Positions 1 through 8,255 are shown, numbered from the stretch's first letter. The stretch: DNA of 64,000 nucleotides from Paenibacillus sp. LS1 (GCF_026013365.1 NZ_JAPDOE010000006.1:62001-126000), one strand, 5' to 3'. The notes: a model not told the origin generated them from the letters alone. A program made the numbers and translations.

Positions 1-639
1 GAATCCATACACCAACAAAACACTGAGCAGCACGATGGAGAGGGCTGTCCAGATCATCGTCATCCGATTCCGTGTCATTAGTTCATAGACAGCGGTGGAG
101 TCCAAGTCAGCACCAACCAGACCAAGTAGTTCCCCATTGGCTCCATGAATAGGTACATAAGCTGTAATGGTTGCCCCGTATTCATCTTGGGTCAGATCAC
201 CTCGTACAGGTTCATTTTGCTCAAAAGCCTGCAACATGCCTTCATAATGGTTCTCTTCAGGAGAACCGTATGGCGAGAAGTCATCCTCTACCACATCCGA
301 AGCCGCGCCATCTACAACATAATAGTACGATGTGGCCCCGTTCTCTTGCCGTTTACCGAGCGTGTACAGATACTTCAACCCGTTGGCCTCACGAAGTTGG
401 CTAAGCTGTTCGCGTAATGTACCATAATAGTCCGTTTCGTCTTGTCCCGTGCTTAGTGGTGCATACAGGGAGGTGTCGATGGACTGTGCTGCCCGTTCGG
501 CTACAGCCTGTGCCTGCATCCCCATGGATTGCTCGACCAGTTGAGCCGATGAACGGTACATCGTAATGCCAAGAACCGCACCCGCGGCCAGCATCAGACA
601 GGAAAAAAATAAAAAGATCCGCATAAACAAACTGTTCAT
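1..639 (-). CDS. N-terminal part of a membrane sensor protein (truncated by the window edge)
   Basis: The frame runs open from an ATG at 639 to the window edge and gives 213 residues without a stop. An AAGGGGG ribosome site lies just upstream. The protein begins with a membrane segment (about residues 5-26). A mostly hydrophilic extracytoplasmic stretch follows, containing pieces such as KYLYTLGK, TSYYYVVDG and ITAYVPIHG, and a second membrane segment starts near residue 195. A two-membrane-segment, Cache-like sensor at the N-terminus is typical of chemoreceptors, sensor kinases and diguanylate cyclases. The output domain lies outside the window, so the class cannot be decided. A 107-residue frame at 401-724 is a shadow of this gene. 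Confidence 0.75.
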   Translation of the reverse strand, partial: MNSLFMRIFLFFSCLMLAAGAVLGITMYRSSAQLVEQSMGMQAQAVAERAAQSIDTSLYAPLSTGQDETDYYGTLREQLSQLREANGLKYLYTLGKRQENGATSYYYVVDGAASDVVEDDFSPYGSPEENHYEGMLQAFEQNEPVRGDLTQDEYGATITAYVPIHGANGELLGLVGADLDSTAVYELMTRNRMTMIWTALSIVLLSVLLVYGF

Positions 640-785
640 TGGTAAAAGTGTTCCCCCTTGATCTGTTGGATGAATCGTCTCTGTATCTCTTTACTTTGGT
701 GCTGATCGTTCTTTTTTGGTTCATATGTATTCTATTTCAAATGTACAGTTTTCTACTTGAAATATCGGCATCTGGACGATAAAGA

Positions 786-820
786 ATTAGCTCCCGAGTC
801 AATTTGATTCGGGAGCTAAT
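786..820 (-). terminator. Intrinsic terminator after the DUF3105 gene
   Basis: A perfect 12-bp stem (786-797 with 809-820) with an 11-nt loop is followed on the minus strand by a T-rich stretch. It lies about 20 nt past the DUF3105 stop codon. Confidence 0.75.
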
Positions 821-841
821 CACGTTTGATTCTATAGGTTA

Positions 842-1588
842 TTACATCGTTCCGCCGCCCTGGCGAACAGAGGCGGGAATCTTTTCAGGTCCCTGATTAA
901 TATATTTATTGATAAAAGTACCCACTTTGGCATCGTCGAATTGGTCGAGCTTCATCGTTTTGGTCCATGCAGTTACGACGACTTCACTGCCTTCGGGAAT
1001 ATCCTTGTTTGGTACGGCGAGTATACCTGCCCCGGCTTCGCGGAATTTGGCAAGGTATTTCAGATGCTCTTTCAAATCTTCGCCTGCGTTCTCACGATAA
1101 TAGATGATGATATCCCCATGCTCGAGATTGTGTACCAGGTAATTATAGCCCGGGAAGTCGGTGTAGAATCCAAACTTGATATCATGCGGATTATGCGGTC
1201 CTGAAGTCGGGATCTTCATCTCATACTGGATCGGGTCCTCCGTATGGTCTGCCCCATAATATTTATCGTCAGTCACGTCGATTGTCGCATTGGCGTCCAG
1301 ATCGGCTACATCATATGTTGCTCCTGCACCCTGTAGGAAGAATAGACCAAGCGTAACAATCGACACAGCCATCAATGCATGTGCAACCAGCCGAAGGGAG
1401 CGACTTTTTTTCTGGATGTCCGCCCGTTCTTTCTTTTTCATGTGACCCAGGATTTTGCCCTGTGTGCGTGATGCCCAGATATAAGCGGCGATGGAGAACA
1501 GCAACACGATTGCACCTACGATGAGCCACAGGTAGGATGTACCTGCTTCGTGCTCCATTTGCATATGATTCATATGAGACATGTCCAT
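842..1588 (-). CDS. DUF3105 membrane protein with Met/His-rich N-terminus
   Basis: A 248-residue protein. Residues 1-13 carry five Met and three His. Membrane segments lie at about 18-40 and 67-88, and the rest is an external domain of the DUF3105 family with SGPHNPH (129-135) and NLEHGD (154-159). The family has no established function known to me. The Met/His-rich start suggests a metal-binding tail such as for copper, but that is inference. The gene stands alone: a terminator follows it and a BlaI-type operator lies 40 nt upstream. The same operator form overlaps the promoter of the blaI-like gene near 51.2 kb, so repression by that protein is likely. Confidence 0.7.
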   Translation of the reverse strand: MDMSHMNHMQMEHEAGTSYLWLIVGAIVLLFSIAAYIWASRTQGKILGHMKKKERADIQKKSRSLRLVAHALMAVSIVTLGLFFLQGAGATYDVADLDANATIDVTDDKYYGADHTEDPIQYEMKIPTSGPHNPHDIKFGFYTDFPGYNYLVHNLEHGDIIIYYRENAGEDLKEHLKYLAKFREAGAGILAVPNKDIPEGSEVVVTAWTKTMKLDQFDDAKVGTFINKYINQGPEKIPASVRQGGGTM

Positions 1589-1628
1589 AGAGAGTTCCTC
1601 TGCTTTCTGAGTATAATAATTGATCAGT

Positions 1629-1647
1629 ACACTACATAATGTAGTGT
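1629..1647. promoter_or_regulatory. BlaI/MecI-type operator in front of the DUF3105 gene
   Basis: ACACTACAT-A-ATGTAGTGT is a perfect 9-1-9 inverted repeat 41 nt upstream of the DUF3105 start. Its core CACTAC-N5-GTAGTG recurs at 51228-51244 over the promoter of the BlaI-type repressor gene. Confidence 0.7.
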
Positions 1648-1727
1648 TAGTGGCAATGGTGAATCCTCATTACGTAACGGGAGTTGCTGGGTCCATGTTT
1701 GTTACGTAAATAAGAACATACCTATTG

Positions 1728-1744
1728 CACTACACATTATAGTG
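1728..1744. promoter_or_regulatory. Second, degenerate BlaI-type operator
   Basis: CACTACACATTATAGTG has the same 17-nt frame as the operator at 1629-1647 with partial symmetry (CACTA...TAGTG outer arms). It lies about 100 bp further upstream of the DUF3105 gene. It could be an auxiliary site; no gene starts to its right. Confidence 0.4.
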
Positions 1745-1782
1745 TATGAAACATGCCCAGCGCAATGCTGCCTTGGAAAACC

Positions 1783-1819
1783 AAAAAAAAGGCGCTCCCC
1801 GCATGAGCAGGGAGCGCCT
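1783..1819 (-). terminator. Intrinsic terminator for the zinc-ribbon/Yip1 gene
   Basis: GGCGCTCCC (1791-1799) pairs with GGGAGCGCC (1810-1818). On the minus strand the stem is followed by a run of eight T. Confidence 0.75.
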
Positions 1820-1863
1820 AGTATGAATCTAAAGAGTCAGGAAAATTTTCATTGGAATAACCA

Positions 1864-1972
1864 TTTACACGAAAACGTAGAGGACAGAAAGAACCTGAAG
1901 AAGTGGAAGCTAAAAGCTTTCTGAAAGAAAGCTGCTTCGGAAGCATATGCTTCGCCTTTATCGCGATGTGTA
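1864..1972 (+). repeat. Dispersed intergenic repeat, copy A (truncated)
   Basis: It matches the copy at 9421-9597 in its left half, including a 35-nt stretch at 1910-1944 that is identical to 9471-9505 and folds into two small hairpins. The central CCCCGG stem and the right half of the element are missing. Confidence 0.6.
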
Positions 1973-1998
1973 AACAGCTTTATTCCAACTGAACTATT

Positions 1999-2916
1999 TT
2001 ACAGACGTCCAAAAGGCGAAAGCATCAGGCCGATTAGTCCAATAATAATTTCACCCAACAATTGATACACAATAAAGAACACGACCGCATTGGCGATCAG
2101 TACGCTGTACATACTGTCGATGGCTGCTTTGGTGCGATTCAGTGGATATTGGAATAGCACCGAGTTCAGAGCGACAAAGATAATGATATACGAGACAGCG
2201 AGCAATGAGATCGCGATGGAATACGAGATGATGATAAACAGATTCGCCAGAACAAGGGATACGACAGCAGGAACAAGCAATGTACCGAACTGGGCAACCA
2301 GTGTTTTGGGACGGAATGTTATTTTTTCAATCTTCAGAATAGCGTACATCAATGCAATAGAGGCAATCAGGATAATGACGGTGAACAACAGCGGCCGGAT
2401 AAATCCACCAATGAACAATCCGTCCATGCCTATGCGACTAAAGGTAATTAAGAAGTATGTAGAAGATAGGACTGCAATCAGCGCCATCGTCAGCCATCCG
2501 TTAAGTGAGTGTTGGTCACCAATGGTTTTCATCGTTTGATAAGGACGGGCCAATACACTGAGGAAATAGGATAGATACTGTTTGCTTACTTCTTTGGCTT
2601 GCTGAACTTTCTCATTCTGCACGATATTATTCCATTGATTGGAGCTACTATCTCCTGCAGAAGCATGGTCATTGGTGCCTGTTGACTCTGTTGTTTGTTG
2701 CTTGTGAGTAGAGACCGATGGTGTGTTGGATGGAACGGGTGCCTGAGAAGATGTGGTCTGCGTACTGGACCAACGGGTGTATTCGGGTTCGGAAGTAGCA
2801 GCAGATTCAGGGTTCGGTACAGGAGTGGGCGAAGAGGTTGTTTGCGTTAGATTAGAGCCGCACCTCTCGCAAAAATGGGCATCTCCATTTTCATGATTAC
2901 ATACTGGACATTTCAT
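1999..2916 (-). CDS. Zinc-ribbon protein with Yip1-like membrane domain
   Basis: A 305-residue protein. It opens with a zinc ribbon, CPVC at residues 3-6 and CERC at 16-19. A Ser/Thr/Pro/Gln-rich linker of about 100 residues follows, and then about five membrane segments in the C-terminal half, typical of Yip1-family integral membrane proteins. Such fusions are common in Bacilli and have no settled role. The gene has its own downstream terminator and is divergent from the efe operon, sharing a roughly 300-nt upstream region with it. The start is the ATG that puts the zinc ribbon at the extreme N-terminus. Confidence 0.65.
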   Translation of the reverse strand: MKCPVCNHENGDAHFCERCGSNLTQTTSSPTPVPNPESAATSEPEYTRWSSTQTTSSQAPVPSNTPSVSTHKQQTTESTGTNDHASAGDSSSNQWNNIVQNEKVQQAKEVSKQYLSYFLSVLARPYQTMKTIGDQHSLNGWLTMALIAVLSSTYFLITFSRIGMDGLFIGGFIRPLLFTVIILIASIALMYAILKIEKITFRPKTLVAQFGTLLVPAVVSLVLANLFIIISYSIAISLLAVSYIIIFVALNSVLFQYPLNRTKAAIDSMYSVLIANAVVFFIVYQLLGEIIIGLIGLMLSPFGRL

Positions 2917-3067
2917 GGGTTAAGCCTCCAATTTCTAGAAAATAAAAACAGGTAAACATTGTGTCTCATTTTAACGGTTGATGACGAAGTTTGTCTATGT
3001 TTCGCAGGAATTAATACCCCAATTACACGACGTGAAATCAGGGATGAGCACATCTCTTATTTTCATA

Positions 3068-3096
3068 TTGACATAAGGATAACACGGACTTATGAT
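3068..3096 (+). promoter_or_regulatory. Sigma-A promoter of the efe operon
   Basis: TTGACA (3068-3073) and TATGAT (3091-3096) are separated by exactly 17 nt. The start of transcription would be near 3103, just before the Fur box. Confidence 0.75.
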
Positions 3097-3108
3097 GTCA
3101 TTACCGAA

Positions 3109-3127
3109 ATTGATAATCATTATCAAT
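3109..3127. promoter_or_regulatory. Fur box of the efe operon
   Basis: ATTGATAATCATTATCAAT contains the perfect 7-1-7 Fur core TGATAAT-C-ATTATCA. It lies directly downstream of the predicted transcription start, so iron-loaded Fur would block initiation. Confidence 0.85.
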
Positions 3128-3214
3128 AAGAGAACGTTTATTCAAGAGGTTGAACGTCGTGACATTTGTGCACAGAAGGTTGACCTAATCTGCATATTTA
3201 ATAGGGAGTGTATC

Positions 3215-4114
3215 GTGTTGAAAAAAATATTGGCATTGCCAGCTGTTGTGCTGGCTACTTCGGTTTTGCTCGCCGCTTGCGGCAATAATGAGGCTGCTTC
3301 AGACCCATCTTCAGAGACACCGGCTGTTGTTACTGAAAGTCAGACTTCTGCGGAAAGTGGAAATACAGCGGGTCAGGATACAGCGGCAGACGATTATACC
3401 ACAGCTGTTGACGGCTATCGCACGTTTGCTATACAACAGATCGATGAGTTCGTGAAGGAAACGGAGAAGTTCACCGATGCAGTAAAAGCCGGAGATCTGG
3501 ACACCGCCAAATCATTATATGCTCCAGCTCGTATGTGCTATGAACGAATTGAACCGGTAGCCGAGGCACTGGGTGATCTGGACCCGAACATTGATGCGCG
3601 TGATGGAGATGTTGAGGCGGCTGACTGGCGCGGATTCCACCGGATTGAGAAAGCATTGTGGGAAGATAACACAACTGAAGGCATGACGGAATATGCGGAT
3701 ACACTGCTGAGTGATGCGAAGCTGCTGCGGGCCAAGGTCGAGACGATGGACATTGATGCCAGCCTGATGGTGACAGGAGCGGTGGAATTGTTGAACGAAG
3801 TATCCTCCAGCAAGGTGACGGGGGAAGAGGAACGATACTCGCATACGGATCTGTATGATTTTGCAGCGAATGTGGAAGGTGCACGCGAAATCTATAATCT
3901 GCTCAAAGATGATTTGGCTGCCAAAGACAAGGACCTGAACCAGCAGATTGCAGACCGGTTTGATGCACTGGAGAAAGAACTCGCCCCATTCAAGGATGGA
4001 GACGGATATGTTTCCTACGAGAAGCTGAAGGATGAGGACGTACGCAAACTGAGTCAGAATCTGGACGCGCTTGCGGAGCCACTGTCGAACATGGGACAGG
4101 TACTGGGAGTGTAG
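3215..4114 (+). CDS. efeO: EfeO-type iron uptake lipoprotein (M75 imelysin family)
   Basis: A 299-residue lipoprotein with signal peptide and lipobox LLAAC (lipidated Cys22). An acidic Ser/Thr linker follows, then a helical M75 (imelysin/EfeM) domain with an HxxE motif in FHRIEKALW. EfeO is the extracytoplasmic iron-handling subunit of the EfeUOB system. The open frame reaches back to 3092, but that start would lie inside the promoter and Fur box. The GTG at 3215, or TTG at 3218, follows an AGGGAG site and gives a proper signal peptide. It is the first gene of efeO-efeB-efeU. Iron repression through the Fur box is strongly suggested. Confidence 0.85.
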   Translation: MLKKILALPAVVLATSVLLAACGNNEAASDPSSETPAVVTESQTSAESGNTAGQDTAADDYTTAVDGYRTFAIQQIDEFVKETEKFTDAVKAGDLDTAKSLYAPARMCYERIEPVAEALGDLDPNIDARDGDVEAADWRGFHRIEKALWEDNTTEGMTEYADTLLSDAKLLRAKVETMDIDASLMVTGAVELLNEVSSSKVTGEEERYSHTDLYDFAANVEGAREIYNLLKDDLAAKDKDLNQQIADRFDALEKELAPFKDGDGYVSYEKLKDEDVRKLSQNLDALAEPLSNMGQVLGV

Positions 4115-4118
4115 AACG

Positions 4119-5399
4119 ATGACCGACAAGAAGGAAGATTCGTTGAAAAAGCCGTTGTCACGGCGTGAAATGCTAAAGCTGACCGGCGTAGCTGGTCTTG
4201 GTCTGCTTATAGGCGGGGGCGGAGCCAGCAGCCTGATGGCGCTGGGTCGCAAGAGTCAACCGGCGTCTGCTGTGGAGCAAACCTCGCCGGATGACAAGGG
4301 CTTGCCCTTCTATGGTAAGCATCAGGCGGGCATTATCACCCCGGCTCAGGATTTCATCTGCTTTGCCGCCTTTGATGTGACCGCGGGCAGCGTGGAGGAG
4401 TTACGCCGCCTGTTCCAGAATTGGACAGCGGCTTCCGCCGCCATGGCTGCCGGACAGATGATCGGCGAACATAATACCACGCTGAATACGCCGCCCACCG
4501 ATACGGGCGAAGCGGCAGGCCTGACACCGTCACGTACTACGTTGACGTTCGGTGTGGGGCCCTCTTTGTTTGACGGGCGCTTCGGATTGAAGGGCCCGAA
4601 GCCCCGGGGTCTGCGTGATCTTCCGGCTTTTGCCGGTGATGCGCTGGACCCGCAGTGGTGTGGTGGCGACCTGTGCGTACAAGTCTGCGCAGACGATATG
4701 CAGGTCGCCTTCCATGCCATCCGCAACCTCGCGCGCATTGCGCGAGGGCATGCGGTATTGCGCTGGACCCAGGAGGGCTTCCAGCGCACGGGCCGAGCGG
4801 ATCCTGCAGGTGGAACACCGCGCAATTTGCTCGGCTTCAAGGATGGCACCGGCAATCCGGATACCACGGATGCGGTGCTCATGGACCAGACCGTCTGGGC
4901 ACAGCCAGCGGATGGTCCGGGGTGGATGGCCGGCGGCAGTTATATGGCCGTCCGCCGGGTTCGCATGCGTGTGGAGGTCTGGGACCGCTCCACACTGAAG
5001 GACCAGGAGGCGACTTTTGGTCGCCACCGGGATAGTGGAGCGCCGCTGGGTAGCCGGGGAGAGTTTGATCCGGTGGATCTGCAGGCGAAGTCGTCCGACG
5101 GACAACCCATCATTCCGGCAACCTCGCATCTACGTCTGGCCAAAGGAGATGGCAGTCAGCAGATTTTACGCCGCTCTTACTCCTATTCAAGTGGATTGGA
5201 TGCCAAAACAGGACAGCTGGATGCAGGGTTGTTATTCATCAGTTACCAACGAGATCTGGACAAACAGTTTATTCCGATTCAGGAACGACTCGCGAAGAAC
5301 GACAAACTGAACGAATATACGGTGCATGTCGGCAGTGCGGTGTTTGCCTGTTTTCCAGGGTGCTCGGAGGGAAGATATATTGGGGACACACTGTTCTGA
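4119..5399 (+). CDS. efeB: EfeB, Tat-exported Dyp-type haem peroxidase
   Basis: A 426-residue protein. The N-terminus carries a twin-arginine signal (SRREMLK followed by a hydrophobic stretch), so it should be exported folded with haem. The Dyp-peroxidase signature GFKDGTGNP has the catalytic Asp at about residue 242. EfeB is the peroxidase partner that oxidises ferrous iron, or handles haem, for the EfeU permease. The ATG at 4119 lies 4 nt after the efeO stop, and a longer frame starting at 4071 inside efeO is not needed. The middle of the gene (about 4.55-5.05 kb) is clearly richer in G+C than its neighbours, which produces many long shadow frames. Confidence 0.9.
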   Translation: MTDKKEDSLKKPLSRREMLKLTGVAGLGLLIGGGGASSLMALGRKSQPASAVEQTSPDDKGLPFYGKHQAGIITPAQDFICFAAFDVTAGSVEELRRLFQNWTAASAAMAAGQMIGEHNTTLNTPPTDTGEAAGLTPSRTTLTFGVGPSLFDGRFGLKGPKPRGLRDLPAFAGDALDPQWCGGDLCVQVCADDMQVAFHAIRNLARIARGHAVLRWTQEGFQRTGRADPAGGTPRNLLGFKDGTGNPDTTDAVLMDQTVWAQPADGPGWMAGGSYMAVRRVRMRVEVWDRSTLKDQEATFGRHRDSGAPLGSRGEFDPVDLQAKSSDGQPIIPATSHLRLAKGDGSQQILRRSYSYSSGLDAKTGQLDAGLLFISYQRDLDKQFIPIQERLAKNDKLNEYTVHVGSAVFACFPGCSEGRYIGDTLF

Positions 5400-5451
5400 T
5401 GGAGCAGCAGGATCAGGCTAGGTTCCAATCATGAGGAGGAGCGAAAATAAG

Positions 5452-7356
5452 ATGAACATGGGAATCGCACACAAGCAATCGCTAATCAGGAAACGTACAA
5501 GAAGAGGATTGCTGCGTATACCATTGATTATGCTCATATGCATGATGATCACGTCCGGGGTGACAGGCTATGTGCCTGACAGTAACGTCGCTTATGCTAA
5601 CAGCTCATCTTCCAAGGCAGAGCTTGCTGCGGAAGATCTGCTAGATTCCCTGCTCCCGCCTGTGGGAAGTGCGCTGGTGGAAGCTGGTCAAGGCAAGCTT
5701 ACGGAAGCGATTCGGGATGTAGGCGATTTCCAGGAGTTGTGGAAGCAGGCAGGTACGTTGCAACCGCAACAAAACGCAGATCAGGTAAGTGGCTTGGCGG
5801 TTACCGTAGACAATACCTTGGCGAAGGCCCAAGAGGCTTTGCAAAACAAGGATACCGATACAGCCAAAAAGGCACTTGCGGATCTGGCTCGTGCAACCAA
5901 TCAATATATGGAGGCGTTTCAGGGGGCTGAAGAGAGCACTGATGCAGGTCGGAAAGCAGCTGAAAAACTGCTTCCTGATGCTCGTAACAGTCTAAGCGCA
6001 ATGGAGCAGGGGGACTGGACTCAGGCCGAGACCACCTACAAACGAATCGTTACCGCCTGGAAGGGAACAGAAGCGCCGATTCGTCAGGATCATTTTGGCG
6101 TATACAGCCAGTTGGAGAAAGAGATCAGCTTAATTCGTGTTGCGATGCAAGCTGAGCCCCGCAAGGAAGCAAAAGCAACCGAGCAGATGCAGAATCTGGT
6201 CACGTTGCTGACTGACTACAGTGCCGGAACACTCAAGGAAGGTGAAGTTGAAGACACCACAGCCGTCTCGGGCGTGTCCTCACTGACTGAACTGCTGAAA
6301 TTGCTAGAACAAGTCCAACAGCAGATTGGGACGGGAGACACGACTGCGGCTTCTACGGGGCTGGAGCAGTTTATCATCACTTGGCCATCGGTGGAAGGGC
6401 AGGTGCAGATCTCTTCTCCCGCTTCATATACAGCGATTGAGAACGAGATGACAGAAGCATCCGGATATCTCGTGTCGAATCCACCAAACACAGTGAAAGC
6501 AACCGAGGTGGTCTCTCGCATGATAGACCGACTGGAGCCATTAACTGCCTCTACCTCTTATACCGCATGGGATGCAGCGTTGATCCTGCTCCGTGAAGGC
6601 CTTGAAGCCATTCTGGTGCTGTCTGCTTTATTGGCTTATGCCAAGAAAAGTGGACAGGCCGCTGCCCGCCGCTGGATCTGGGCTGGAGCAGGTAGTGGTC
6701 TCGTGCTTAGTGCTGGACTGGCGGTCGTTCTCACACTTGTTCTGGCTGCGGTAACTTCAGGCAGTACTCGGGAGATGATTGAAGGGTACACTGGCCTGGC
6801 AGCAGTTGTTCTCATGTTGACCGTAGGGCACTGGATGCACAGTAAATCCAACGTACGATCCTGGAATAGCTATGTGCAGCAACAGGTGGGTGGTGCGCTG
6901 GCACGCGGAAGTTTATGGTCTCTTTTTGCCGTAGCAGGACTTGCCATATTGCGAGAGGGAGCGGAGACCGCCATATTTTATATCGGGATGGCACCTGCAA
7001 TAGAGCTGTCACAGCTATTGATGGGAATTGGTGCAGCATTATTGATCCTGATTGTTCTGGCTATAGCCATCATTCAGTTCAGTGTGCGTCTGCCTGTACG
7101 CTGGTTCTTCCTGACGGCTACGTTGATGATCTATTATCTGGTATTTCGTTTTCTTGGGGAGAGCATACATGCACTTCAAGTATCGGCAACGCTTGGCGCA
7201 CACGTTGTTCCTGAATTGCCTACACTTAGCTGGCTTGGTATGTATCCAACCTGGGAAACGTTTATCCCGCAGATGTTGGTGCTGATCTTCATGATCCTCA
7301 GCTTGATTCGCACGGAAAGACGTTCAGCAAGAGGTGCCTCGAAAGTCTCTGCCTGA
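5452..7356 (+). CDS. efeU: EfeU/FTR1-type iron permease with long extracytoplasmic N-terminal domain
   Basis: A 634-residue protein. It has a signal-peptide-like start (residues about 15-45) and then about 330 mostly helical hydrophilic residues outside the cell. The FTR1 permease part follows with about seven membrane segments. The two iron-transport motifs are REGLE (381-385) and REGAE (501-505). It should import ferric iron made by EfeB. The start at 5452 is preferred over the ATG at 5431 because the GAGGAGGA ribosome site lies between the two. It is the last gene of the efe operon. The N-terminal extension is longer than in minimal EfeU proteins. Confidence 0.88.
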   Translation: MNMGIAHKQSLIRKRTRRGLLRIPLIMLICMMITSGVTGYVPDSNVAYANSSSSKAELAAEDLLDSLLPPVGSALVEAGQGKLTEAIRDVGDFQELWKQAGTLQPQQNADQVSGLAVTVDNTLAKAQEALQNKDTDTAKKALADLARATNQYMEAFQGAEESTDAGRKAAEKLLPDARNSLSAMEQGDWTQAETTYKRIVTAWKGTEAPIRQDHFGVYSQLEKEISLIRVAMQAEPRKEAKATEQMQNLVTLLTDYSAGTLKEGEVEDTTAVSGVSSLTELLKLLEQVQQQIGTGDTTAASTGLEQFIITWPSVEGQVQISSPASYTAIENEMTEASGYLVSNPPNTVKATEVVSRMIDRLEPLTASTSYTAWDAALILLREGLEAILVLSALLAYAKKSGQAAARRWIWAGAGSGLVLSAGLAVVLTLVLAAVTSGSTREMIEGYTGLAAVVLMLTVGHWMHSKSNVRSWNSYVQQQVGGALARGSLWSLFAVAGLAILREGAETAIFYIGMAPAIELSQLLMGIGAALLILIVLAIAIIQFSVRLPVRWFFLTATLMIYYLVFRFLGESIHALQVSATLGAHVVPELPTLSWLGMYPTWETFIPQMLVLIFMILSLIRTERRSARGASKVSA

Positions 7357-7617
7357 ACAGCACGCTAGAATTTCAGACATACTATGATGATGTTCAACCG
7401 TATCTGATCTCTTTGGAAGGGAGGGGAAGATGCGGTTTTTTCCATTGATTAGATTCTTAAGAATACGATGAATGCGCGGATAGAAGCCGTGGATATAGGA
7501 TATAATTTCAACTGTAGTATGCTTCGGTAGACGTTTATGTAAACATATGAAAAAACGATAAGATCATGGTAATGTTCGCTTCTGTGTGTGATTTACATGT
7601 TAAGTATATCTTTTGGG

Positions 7618-7646
7618 TTGCTCATTTCAGAAGATTTATGTATAAT
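7618..7646 (+). promoter_or_regulatory. Promoter of the DUF2294 gene
   Basis: TTGCTC (7618-7623) and TATAAT (7641-7646) have 17-nt spacing. Transcription would start near 7653. Confidence 0.65.
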
Positions 7647-7650
7647 CAAT

Positions 7651-7662
7651 CGTGTTAACACG
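7651..7662. promoter_or_regulatory. Perfect 12-nt palindrome at the transcription start
   Basis: CGTGTTAACACG covers the expected start of transcription, a usual place for a repressor site. The regulator is unknown. Confidence 0.4.
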
Positions 7663-7685
7663 TCGAATGTACGGTAGTAAGAGAT

Positions 7686-8042
7686 GTGGGTGAGTTCATG
7701 GAACTACTGGACAGCAACGAGAGTAAGAAGAAGATGTGCCAGTATTATAACGAAATTTCGAAGGAACTGTTCGGATTTGGCACCACTCTCCTGAGAGTGA
7801 CCATTGACCAGAATATTGTGACCTTCTACGCGAAGCACCGACGTTCACCGCGCTCTGACGCCCTGGAAGGGGAGGCCCCTGGCTTAAAGCTGGAAGTGGA
7901 CTTCCGCATGTCTGTCTTATATAAGAAGAAATTCCGGGAGAAGCTCGAGCAACACATGGGTTTGCCAATTGAAGCTATATTGCGGGATTATGATGCGTCC
8001 ACCCAGTGGGCGATCACGAATGTGATTCTGGAACAGGCCTAA
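7686..8042 (+). CDS. DUF2294-family protein
   Basis: A 118-residue soluble protein with no signal or membrane segment. The pattern of a basic helix, then LLRVTIDQNIVTFYAKHR, then a long helix and a C-terminal strand resembles the small DUF2294 family. That family has no firmly known function. The start is uncertain: GTG at 7686 or ATG at 7698, which would give 114 residues. It has a good promoter and a palindromic operator candidate. It precedes the purine-linked ABC transporter gene by 248 nt and could share its transcript. Confidence 0.55.
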   Translation: MGEFMELLDSNESKKKMCQYYNEISKELFGFGTTLLRVTIDQNIVTFYAKHRRSPRSDALEGEAPGLKLEVDFRMSVLYKKKFREKLEQHMGLPIEAILRDYDASTQWAITNVILEQA

Positions 8043-8211
8043 GGATGGATCGGCAGGATTGATTCTTGTTGATGCATACGGAGGTTATGGCCCGAATTCA
8101 TGAGCAGGTTCCGTACAATTTCATATGATGGCGTCTGTCTTCGGATTGATTCTGAAGCAGAAATCGATGATGTACCGGCAGCGGGTGTCGCTTTCCTTTG
8201 TTTACGAAGAA

Positions 8212-8255
8212 AAGTGTTCTTGTTTATACAAGAATGCTTTTCTTTTTGTTTTTTT
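8212..8255 (+). terminator. Intrinsic terminator or attenuator ahead of the binding-protein gene
   Basis: An 11-bp stem (8212-8222 with 8229-8239, two G-T pairs) is followed by a long T-rich tract. It ends only 36 nt before the ATG of the next gene, leaving no room for a promoter between, so it probably attenuates that gene as well as ending the DUF2294 transcript. Confidence 0.65.

Larger units (their letters stand above)
1589..1998. other. 410-nt gene-free stretch
   Basis: This stretch holds the two operator-like dyads, the terminator of the zinc-ribbon gene and a truncated copy of the dispersed repeat. A 60-codon frame at 1742-1924 runs through the terminator and the repeat, lacks a ribosome site and was not taken as a gene. 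Confidence 0.6.
7357..7685. other. 329-nt gene-free stretch after efeU
   Basis: No convincing terminator hairpin is visible after efeU. The right end carries the promoter (7618-7646) and the palindrome (7651-7662) of the next gene. Nothing else was recognised. Confidence 0.5.

Noticed and set aside
1742..1924. A 60-codon plus-strand frame
   Set aside because: It crosses a terminator and a dispersed repeat and has no ribosome site.
4346..5143. Several long antisense frames opposite efeB
   Set aside because: They are shadows in a GC-rich part of a well-supported gene.
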